Assembly (NCBI GenBank): GCA_029721435.1
Contig: CM056576.1
Coordinates: 64,561,876 to 64,625,875, forward strand
DNA from: Gymnothorax reevesii
Taxonomy: Eukaryota > Chordata > Actinopteri > Anguilliformes > Muraenidae
Reading direction: 5' to 3'
Length of the DNA stretch: 64,000 nt
Below are positions 56,326 to 64,000 of the stretch, one piece after another. How positions within the stretch are numbered: position 1 is the stretch's first letter; each line of letters starts with the position of its first letter. The translations under genes and the position numbers were made by a program. The notes beneath the pieces were generated by a model. The model worked only from the letters and a program-made list of their open reading frames with translations. It was not told the DNA's origin and did no database searches.

Positions 56326-57059
56326 GAGCAGTTCAATGAGGGAGAGTTTTTTTCTCTTGAAGTGTGATTAAATCTGTCTTTGTAGGGTGTAGCTCTATCT
56401 TACTACTAGCCAGCTATTACTTATTTTCGGTTTACCCCTCTGATCACATTGGGGAACAAGTGTATTCGATAGCCTTTGCTACCAATACAGAATGTGCAGG
56501 CAATTTGCTTAATGTGGCGATCTGTATTAGAAGTTATACCGCATTCAACGAAACAGAATATTTCAGATACTACTATGTTAATGAGTTCTACTTCTTCCAT
56601 ATAGGGCGTGAAAAGCGTTGTTACAAGTTGCGTTTCGCTTGGATGATTTGAATCGTAAACACCAAACTTTGTTTGAGTGAACGTTTTGACCGTGAAAAAA
56701 GCAGTTCCTTTAATGAGGTTGTGTGCTTGCTGATTTGGCTTTGTAGAAAAATGGTCGAAACTCAACTTTATCATGGAGAAGAGGTATGTTTTTGGTTTGG
56801 AGAAGTTACTGGTGACCATTTATGTCTAGCTGTGCCTATATTGATAGACTCATACTAAATTCAAACAGAATTTCATAAATTCATTGTAAATTTCATGAGT
56901 CAAAAGTTGATTTGTGTTAAAAATATGATTTTATGATTTGACAGTGCGCAGTTTTGCGGGATGTGCATTTGGGGAGCCAACTGGAGAGATGTCTAAGAGG
57001 AAGCCATATAAGATTTTGTGCTCAGATAATAAACACTTGTAGTCTAGAAGATTATGATC
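56326..57059. other. Intron sequence without an identified feature
   Basis: Overlapping ORFs of 95 and 132 codons occur on opposite strands near 56364-56819. Neither has recognisable motifs, and one is the shadow of the other. I do not support either as a gene. Confidence 0.45.
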
Positions 57060-57345
57060 CCAGAAATGTATTGTTTTAATCCCCAGCCATTTTTCAATCC
57101 TCAGTATTATTTTTTTAAATAATTTCAATGCTGAATTTTCATCAAGATTTTCTATGTTTGCAGACCCTTTTCTGTACCAAAATCATGATAAACTGAAATA
57201 CAATGGAATTCTAAATGCTGCAAGTGTCTTGACTCAGTTGAGCCATGTTCCTCCTCTCAATGAAGCTTAAATTTTGAATTATAAAGCATTAAGGGTAACG
57301 TATAAATAACCATATTTGGCTTCTGCTCAAAGGGGTTATGCAGCT
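57060..57345 (+). repeat. Dispersed repeat family B, copy 1
   Basis: Shares GAAATGTATTGTTTTAA, CATTTTTCAATCCTCAGTAT, TTTTCATCAAGATTTT, AATGAAGCTTAAAT(T/C)TTGA, AAAGCATTAA and CTCAAAGGGGTTA with the copy at 59778-60018, in the same orientation and order. Differences show both are old. No coding content. Confidence 0.78.
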
Positions 57346-57625
57346 CATACATCTATTGATTACAAATATGCGATATGGCTCATTGGTACCCATTGCTCTT
57401 CGTACCCTAGTCTCCCTTACTTTAACGTCACTTGCCTATATTGTGCTTACTAATGATATTATGCTTTATAAATCCAATTTTTAAAAATTTTCGTCACGGT
57501 GAAACTTGGCTACCAACCTCAACCATCATGTTTTGTCCTGTGTGAGAGCGTGAATACAGAATACTGACCACAGTTCCCTTGCAGGATCATATCAATTTGA
57601 AGGCACACACCTTCATTTGTCACAT

Positions 57626-57787
57626 CCCAGAAAAGCCTATCCCATGACTTCAATGGCTGCATGAAAAAAAAATGGCAACATACTGTTAGAATGGTATAGT
57701 TCTGGTATGCATGAATTGATAATTATCATGAAGAAGTCAATTTTTTTTTCCCATAGCCATTGAAGTCATTTGATATGCTTTGCTGGG
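57626..57787. mobile_element. 162-bp hairpin MITE
   Basis: The left arm CCCAGAAAAGCCTATC, then ATGACTTCAATGGCTGCATG and an A run, is mirrored on the right by a T run, CCCATAGCCATTGAAGTCAT and GCTTTGCTGGG. The arms are about 45 bases around a spacer of about 60 that itself contains an AATTATCATGA-type palindrome. Non-coding. Confidence 0.8.
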
Positions 57788-58220
57788 GTATAAAAAATTG
57801 TCATTTCACGTATATACAAGGAGTGCACCTTTAAATTTGAATGATCCCACTTACGATCACCAGTGTTAATCATGACAATGAATTTCTGAAAGTAGCACAG
57901 CACCTTTAAGCTATTACTCGCAGCAACCATGTGGAAAATAGTAGACTCAGGTGATTAAATGGCTTTTCAAAGATTATGCATTTTGGGGAAAATATGTGGC
58001 TATGTCTTCTCTTTGCTTATTAGTGCATACTTATCTTGTGGACAAAAAGTATGTTTCTGGTGCTGTGTAATTCACCAGTAATGTGCTCCGCATTCCTGTA
58101 ATAGTGTAATATTTTAAATAATGTTTGGTTGCAGCATCAATGTCAAGGGCTAGTATGATAATAATTCAACAAAATAGAAATTATTCCTGGTACTTACTGA
58201 AAACCTAAATCTCTGTGCAG

Positions 58221-58280
58221 GGAGATGACATTATAGTGGAATGCACATACGACACCACAGATCGCTCCAGTGGAACTACG
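58221..58280 (+). CDS. DBH/MOXD-family copper monooxygenase, exon b
   Basis: A 60-bp phase-0 exon between CTCTGTGCAG and GTAAGCC. Its 20 codons give GDDIIVECTYDTTDRSSGTT. In relatives this segment reads GD.L...C.Y.T.DR, a strand pair in the second copper domain. The Cys pairs with the Cys of the EMC motif in the next exon in the known fold of the related enzyme PHM. It joins exon a (ending KTIKE) and exon c (starting LGLSTREEMC) in frame. Confidence 0.88.
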
Positions 58281-59272
58281 GTAAGCCACCTGAAACTTCC
58301 AAGAAATTTTTAAATTGTAACACTGGTGTTGTGTGGTGAGTTGTCTTTCACTTCCAAAACCTTGGCGAGTTGTGCAGCTCTGCTGTTTTCATGGGTCAAC
58401 AGTGTACCAGATCTCTCAGTATGGGAATACAGCAGGGCAGTCAAGCCATGGACAACCATTACTCAAATTGTGCTCTTGAACTGAGGGAAAGTGCACAACC
58501 AAAATTGCAAAATATCATTATGTAATCACTCAAGGTCTTATTTATAAACTTTGTTTTTGCACAGGAATGGCTGCAGAATGTGCGCATGTAAAATTAAACT
58601 TGACCAGAGACTTGACATTTATCTACAGAAACTCTGACCCATGCATTCAGGGCATTGCGGAGAGTGCGGGAATTAACAACACTCGTGGTGAATTCAGGAA
58701 AATGAACCAAAAGACCTGTATAATGTCCTTCTGCTTATAATACTGTATACTATTGTCTAAAGCATAGATGTTGTTAGGTTTACTTATAATACTTTGGAAA
58801 AAAATAAAGCATTAAGAAAGTCATTTATCTCTGGGAGTCGGTCCCATTAATCTGGCCTGCGTATGACAAAATAAGTATGACAAAATTAATAAATAGCATC
58901 AGTCCTAGCGATTGTTAAACCCCTACTGTGACTGGCTAGTGAAGAATGAGTCTCATCTTATGTTGACAGCACAATTTAGATGGAAATCAACTGCTTAACA
59001 TTACGATCACCAATATGTGTAGGGTGTTAAGGTCTCCAAACAGGCCTTAAACATTACAAGAATAGTAGGTTCTAGTGATTGATGTGTTGAATGTGGGGGA
59101 AATTGGACATAAGGGACAGTGGCCAAATCATGATGGCCAGAGGAGTGGGTCAAAGCATCCCTGAAATGGCAAGCCTTGTGAGATGCTCCCTTTCAGCAGT
59201 GGTGAGTATGTACCTACAGTTGTCTGAGGAGGGACAAATGACAAGCTGGCCACAGCTGTTTGGCATGTAAAG
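58281..59272. other. Intron sequence without an identified feature
   Basis: No repeats or ORFs of note. Only weak microsatellite-like runs. Confidence 0.5.
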
Positions 59273-59455
59273 GGGCTTTCACATAGGACACGCTCGGCGC
59301 AGATCTCGGCCGCCGCAGCCAATCATTGTGTATGTGATCGCGGGGCGCAAGGGCGCACCGTTCTGCGCTGAGTAGGGCGCAGCACGAGGCTGGTGCCGCC
59401 ACTGGACAGGGCGCTGCCGCTGAATAGGGCGCTGCACCCAAGTTGAAAATTTTTG
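59273..59455. repeat. GC-rich GGGCGC/GCGCTG repeat, probable MITE end
   Basis: It starts GGGGCTTTCACATAGGACAC and contains repeated AGGGCGC and GCGCTGC words, standing out from the AT-rich flanks. The opening motif resembles ends of short fish DNA elements. The partner end was not found. Minus-strand Ala/Pro-rich ORFs are composition artefacts. Confidence 0.45.
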
Positions 59456-59777
59456 AGTAATCTGCGTTGTTTGAAAATCATGAATTCTGAGTGATATTTC
59501 TTTTATTTTCGGAATGTAACAAACAATTTTCTCCAAGCATTGCCTTTTTATCAATGAAAACCCACCCTCAATCTTGTTTGTCTGATCAAATAATTATGTA
59601 AGAACCCAGTACTTGACCTGTTTGGGATAAATGGTTCCAAGGAAAGTTCTAACTGCATTCCACAAAGTCCACCCACACTTATTTCATCTGAAAAGGCCTA
59701 TTTTGAATTGCATAATAAGCATTAGGTAATGGTAAGGACATGGAATCAATAGGCTGCACCAGGATGTAATGATGTTA

Positions 59778-60018
59778 ATGAAATGTATTGTTTTAACCCT
59801 CTGCCATTTTTCAATCCTCAGTATAATTTTTTTATAATTTCAATGCAAAATTTTCATCAAGATTTTTCATGTAAGGAAATACTGGAATACTAAATGATGC
59901 AAGTGTCTCAGTTGAGGCATATTTCACCTCTCTATGAAGCTTAAATCTTGAGTTATAAAGCATTAAATACGGTTACGCATAAATATCCATATTTAGCTGC
60001 CGCGCAAAGGGGTTAACG
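59778..60018 (+). repeat. Dispersed repeat family B, copy 2
   Basis: Direct-orientation relative of 57060-57345, about 2.7 kb downstream. It lacks about 40 bases present in copy 1 (near 57165-57205). Non-coding. Confidence 0.78.
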
Positions 60019-60109
60019 GATTCCGATTTTAGAAGCCTTAGGCCCCTCCTTTTTTCGAAAAAAGCACCTCAGTTGTGCCAATTTGTTTGTTGCACACCCT
60101 CAATAAATA

Positions 60110-60480
60110 ACTGTTTAATCTGGTATTGAGTTTTTTTGGTGCAACAGCTTAAGTGGCCTAATGTGTGGCAAAAAAAATATTTCCCACACCATTACGCCAC
60201 GACCATCATCCTGAACCATCATCTCTGAAACAGGATGGATGTTGTTTTTGTGAATCCTTGAATTCTGACCCAACCATCTGCTTGTCAAAGCAGAAGTAGA
60301 GGTCTGTCTCCCCAGACATTTTTCTTATCCTCTACTGTCCTGTTTTAGTGAGTATTTGCAGTCTGTTGCCACAGTTCCCTGTTCTTAGGTGACAGGAGTG
60401 GAACCCAGTGTAGTCCTCTGCTATTGTAGCCCATCCACTTCAAGGTTCATTGTGTTTGTATTCATTGCAGATGTTCCAAA
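60110..60480 (-). pseudogene. Tc1-type transposase fragment
   Basis: The minus-strand translation gives scattered blocks such as GVMVWEIFFLPH and QTSTSALTSRWLGQNS. From memory the DNA resembles a Tc1 family very widespread in fish whose transposase has a GVMVWG-like strand before the second catalytic Asp. Stops are frequent and the catalytic Asp and Glu regions are absent. No terminal repeats are seen. Confidence 0.55.
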
Positions 60481-61458
60481 GTTATCACCTTTTTAAAAAA
60501 TGTGAAAATTTTAGAGAGTCATAATTTGAGCGATGAAGGCTACTCATTGCAGGAGTTTTCCAGGAAACTGCTGATCCTGTGCAAATTTATGTACTATTGC
60601 CTTGCTGGAAGACAACAATTTGGATCAAGCCAGGAGAGAAATGGAAGTGGAAGCCCCCAGAGACAAAACTCTCACGTACTCATCCTCCTGCACATTTGTG
60701 TATCTGGGCCTTCTTCCCATTCGGGTTAATTCTCACTTTACAAGATAGTTGTGCACATCATTGCACACAATTTTAATTTTCTTAGCAGTTACACAGAATA
60801 CCCTTCATCTTTATCGAAGGGATAAATGCACTATAAATGATCGTGCACATACTGGATAGTGTGGCAGCTGAAAGATGTGTTCTGCTTGTGCTCTAAATAA
60901 GATAATGGTATGGTTTCTCGAGTAACAAATTGGCACATTTTTGTGACTACCAGAGGATAGTAATAGAGGAGGTAAAAGAGAAGGACAGAGGAGGTAAATT
61001 CCTGGTGTGATTATGCTTGTGTAATACTTGGCGACATTGGGGCTTTGCAATCATACACAGATTGAATTATGGACTATTGTTTTTTTTTTTTTTTTAATTT
61101 GATGGTAAAATTAGACATTATCTGTTTTGGTTTTGTTTTCAAATCATTTTAATGCTCCTTGTTGGATAAACATGTCAATTTCCTTCAAATTCATTGATAT
61201 GTTTCACTGATTTCAAACTTATGAATGTTACTTTATGCTGGTATTTAAAAAAAAAATCATCCACCAGTCTATTATCCAAAACACTTTTTCTTCACTAGGA
61301 TCACTGGGGAACTGGTGCTTATTCCAGCTTACTATGGGTGTAAGGCAGGGGCACAGTCGGGACAGCTCACAGTCATCAAATTATGACTATTATGTATGTC
61401 ACTCAATGGTATTTCTTAGATTGACACACAATGGTATTTAATTGTTTTTTTTTTACAG
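60481..61458. other. Intron sequence without an identified feature
   Basis: Contains a T run at 61079-61095. Short ORFs at 60502-60776 show no family features. Confidence 0.5.
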
Positions 61459-61589
61459 TTAGGACTTTCAACCAGAGAGGAGATGTGTTTTTCCTTCATG
61501 TACTATTATCCAGCCATTAATATCGGCAGTTGCTGGAGTATTCCAGACTTTCGCAGTGTGGAAGCATCTTTTGGTGTGCAAAATGACAG
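61459..61589 (+). CDS. DBH/MOXD-family copper monooxygenase, exon c
   Basis: A 131-bp exon between TTTTTTTTACAG and GTATGT. It encodes LGLSTREEMCFSFMYYYPAI, then NIGSCWSIPDFRSVEASFGV and QND, leaving two bases for the next codon. The STR.EMC motif holds the conserved Met that binds the catalytic copper in this family (Met314 in PHM), followed by the invariant Cys. YYYP and SIPD are also conserved and most resemble MOXD1. All key residues in this exon are present. Confidence 0.93.
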
Positions 61590-61815
61590 GTATGTATTTA
61601 TTACTCTTGTTTTCCCTTCACATTTCAAATTTAGCTAGAAAACAGTTTTCGTGAAAACAAATTCATCAATCAGAATTTAGAAAATTCTCTATTAATTGGC
61701 TCCACTGCTTTTATGTTGAAGAAAATGGGTTTTTATTCCAACACAGTGATGATAATAGTAAAAATTACAATAGTATACTGCAAAACAATAATTCTGTCCT
61801 TTCTGTCCTGCCCAG

Positions 61816-61924
61816 GGAAGCCCGTATAATGTATGACACAATGACCTGGGATAATAACACCATTGAAAATTACCAGAATGGACTAAAAAATTCCTCTCAG
61901 TCCCTCATGATAACCAGTCGACAG
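61816..61924 (+). CDS. DBH/MOXD-family copper monooxygenase, exon d
   Basis: A 109-bp exon after CCTGCCCAG, ending before GTAAGC. Its first base completes an Arg codon with the two bases from exon c. The next residues are EARIMYDTMTWDNNTIENYQ and NGLKNSSQSLMITSRQ. It corresponds to the variable segment after SIPD in MOXD proteins, with possible N-glycosylation sites (NNT and NSS). The intron before it is only 226 bp. The remaining C-terminal exons were not found before the window end. Confidence 0.85.
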
Positions 61925-62902
61925 GTAAGCATGAATGCATTGTTTATGCTGTAATTCTTTCTTAAAGCAGAGATCACCAAAGTTTGGGGGGGGGGGGCCT
62001 CTAATTATGCTGGTATTACTTTTAACCACAATTGCAAGCATAGGCAAACTGTTAAAAAGGTGTGTTTCTTGTTTGAAGCAGATAATTATGCCCTGAAGCC
62101 ACATTTTGACAAAAATACCCCTGCATGCCATGAAGAATAATAGACCCTCAAACATGCTATCCTTTTTTCTGTGTAGCAAGTAATTAAAAGGCATATCAAA
62201 TTAGTCCATGAGAAAAATCACTCGGCTACAAGTTAGTGAGCTGAATGGCGGCACTTTAAGTTCTTACTAAATATTCAAATACTTTGGGCCATTATTTTAA
62301 AAGTTTAGTAAATTGGTTATTAACTGGTTGGAGGGAAGCTAATACAGGATTGATGATGAGCCACAACAGCGTGTTCATACAGAACAGAATGAGGAGAAAT
62401 GAATCATTTTGCTCCTTTAAAGAAACACCAGGGAGGAGAACTTATTGTTCAATCACGAAGACTCCGGATTTTAAGGGAAGGAGATTTATTAACAATGCAA
62501 TGACATAAAAGAAATTCAGGATTTGGCGATGACACCGTCCTCGAGGACCCTCAAGCGAGGAGAGGCGCTGATCTGCCTGGGTAGCAGGCAGGGGCGAAGC
62601 CATCCCCAAAAGAGAATCTGCAGGACTGAGGAGTCATCAAGGTGGATAGCGCTGGAAGACAAATATGTATTAGAATAAACAAGCGTTTGCACAAGCTGCA
62701 GATGAGGCGACACTGCTATTTAATAAGGAAGTCAACACAAGCAAAGTACCTGAAATAACGTTGCTTAGTTTCACGCTCCTATACAAAGGCGCTAGCTTAA
62801 AGCTAAAATGACCACAGCTAGTGGCAAGTTGCATGTATTTGCGGATACATATGCATATAGACACTTTCTGCTGGGACTATGGCTGAAGCGTGAATCTTGC
62901 TA
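61925..62902. other. Probable intron, no exon found
   Basis: Contains a G run near 61985-61996. The stretch 62340-62880 is GC-richer with CTCGAGGACCCTCAAGCGAG but carries no identifiable ORF. Confidence 0.5.
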
Positions 62903-64000
62903 CAGCGAGTGGCCGTGAGAAGAATACACATGCAGTATCAGTGAATGTTTGCCAGCCAGGCAAAGTGCACCCATAGCCGAAGCGCTAGCTAAGCGCCAGA
63001 GTGATGCGCCTCAGCGAGTGGCCGTGAGGGGGATACGCGTGCAGTATCCGCAAATGTTTGCCAGCCAGGCAAAGTGCACTCAAAGCCGAAGCGCTAGCTA
63101 AGCGCCAGAGTGATGCCCCACAGCGAGTGGCCGTGAGGTGGATACGCGTGCAGTATCCGCGAATGGTTGCCAGTCAGGCAAAGTGCACTCATAGCCGAAG
63201 CGCTAGCTAAGCGCCAGAGTGATGCACCACAGCGAGTAGCCGTGCGGTGGATACGGGTGCAGTATCCGCTAATGTTTGCCAGCCAGGCAAAGTGCACTCG
63301 TAGCCGAAGCGCTAGCTAAGCGCCAGAGTGATGCGCCACAGCGAGTGGCCGTGAGGGGGTACGCGTGCAGTATCCGCAAATGTTTGCCAGCCAGGCAAAG
63401 TGCACTCGTAGCCGAAGCGCTAGCTAAGCGCCAGAGTGATGCACCACAGTGAGTGGCCGTGAGGTGGATACACGTGCAGTATCCGCAAATGTTTGCCAGC
63501 CAGGCAAAGAGCACTCATAGCCGAAGCGCTAGCTAAGCGCCAGAGTGATGCGCCACAGCGAGTGGCCGTGAGGTGGATACGCGTGCAGTATCCGCGAATG
63601 TTTGCCAGCCAGGCAAAGAGCACTCATAGCCGAAGCGCTAGCTAAGCGCCAGAGTGATGCGCCACAGCGAGTGGCCGTGAGGTGGATACGCGTGCAGTAT
63701 CCGCGAATGTTTGCCAGCCAGGCAAAGAGCACTCATAGCCGAAGCGCTAGCTAAGCGCTAGAGTGATGCGCCACAGCGAGTGGCCGTGAGGTGGATACGC
63801 GTGCAGTATCCGCGAATGTTTGCCTACCAGGCAAAGAGCACTCATAGTCGAAGCGCTAGCTAAGCACCAGAGTGACGCGCCACAGCGAGTGGCCGTGAGG
63901 TGGATACGCGTGTAGTATCCGCGAATGTTTGCCAGCCAGGCAAAGAGCACTCATAGCCGAAGCGCTAGCTAAGTGCCAAAGAGATGCGCCTCAGCGAGTG
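62903..64000. repeat. 109-bp satellite with three hairpins per unit
   Basis: About ten tandem units of ~109 bp, continuing past the window end. Each unit contains GCGCTAGCTAAGCGC (5-bp stem, loop AGCTA), GGATACGCGTGCAGTATCC (6-bp stem, 7-base loop) and TTTGCCAGCCAGGCAAA (6-bp stem, 5-base loop). The first unit is the most diverged. Minus-strand ORFs with LFAWLANI and CGASLWRLASASA repeats are translations of the array and not genes. Confidence 0.93.

Larger units (their letters stand above)
38696..58220 (+). other. 19.5-kb intron of the monooxygenase gene, filled with transposons
   Basis: The intron starts GTAAGG after exon a and ends CTCTGTGCAG before exon b. Both are phase 0 and the two exons join in frame at the position expected for the family. 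It contains a THAP relic, a mariner-like element with a foldback insert, dispersed repeats, MITEs, and Gypsy-2 with nested Tc1 and L1 elements. In the gene's sense direction the L1/Tx1 element is forward; Gypsy-2 and its Tc1 are antisense. Confidence 0.8.

Noticed and set aside
56364..56819. Opposed 95- and 132-codon ORFs as a host gene
   Set aside because: No recognisable domain, and the two frames overlap on opposite strands inside the intron of the monooxygenase gene.
63094..63950. Repeated 67-81-codon minus-strand ORFs
   Set aside because: They recur every 109 bases as translations of the satellite unit.

Overview
The window looks like non-coding and intronic DNA from a vertebrate, most likely a ray-finned fish. 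It has several Tc1/mariner families with TA target duplications, a CR1/L2-type LINE whose ORF1 carries an esterase domain, an L1/Tx1-type LINE, Ty3/Gypsy elements, hAT and Harbinger relics, a tRNA-headed SINE and many short inverted-repeat elements. No species marker is visible, so the assignment is an inference from repeat content.

The only host gene I can support is a copper type II ascorbate-dependent monooxygenase of the DBH/MOXD family on the + strand. Four consecutive exons are present: 38599-38695, 58221-58280, 61459-61589 and 61816-61924. Their splice sites are canonical and their phases fit. The earlier exons, including the copper-binding HxH exon, were not found, and the 3' exons lie beyond the window. 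The intron between the first two exons is about 19.5 kb and is mostly nested transposons.

Layout. 1-9000: a tandemly duplicated block of a polypyrimidine tract followed by a minisatellite built from an 11-bp subunit. 9000-13500: old dispersed repeats and one unassigned ORF. 13522-19431: a Tc1 element split by a CR1-like LINE on the minus strand. 19880-21455: a decayed hAT element containing a Harbinger fragment. 21456-25700: mostly unassigned, with a diverged tandem repeat and a THAP-like relic. 25720 to about 28440: an internally deleted Gypsy element (Gypsy-1, minus strand). 30285-37165: a CCATGG-rich inverted repeat, a MITE, two copies of one SINE family with clear target duplications, a nearly complete Tc1, an LTR fragment and a truncated Tc1. 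38599-61924: the monooxygenase exons and introns. They contain a mariner-like element carrying a 2-kb foldback element (39977-44318) and a second Gypsy element (46880-56325, minus strand) interrupted by a Tc1 (47314-48906) and an L1/Tx1 LINE (50903-55175). 62903-64000: a 109-bp satellite whose unit contains three short hairpins, running off the end of the window.

The mobile-element genes belong to separate elements and do not form a pathway. Nesting gives a relative order of insertion. I found no RNA genes, CRISPR arrays or operons. Most long ORFs in the repeats are products of repeat composition or antisense shadows.
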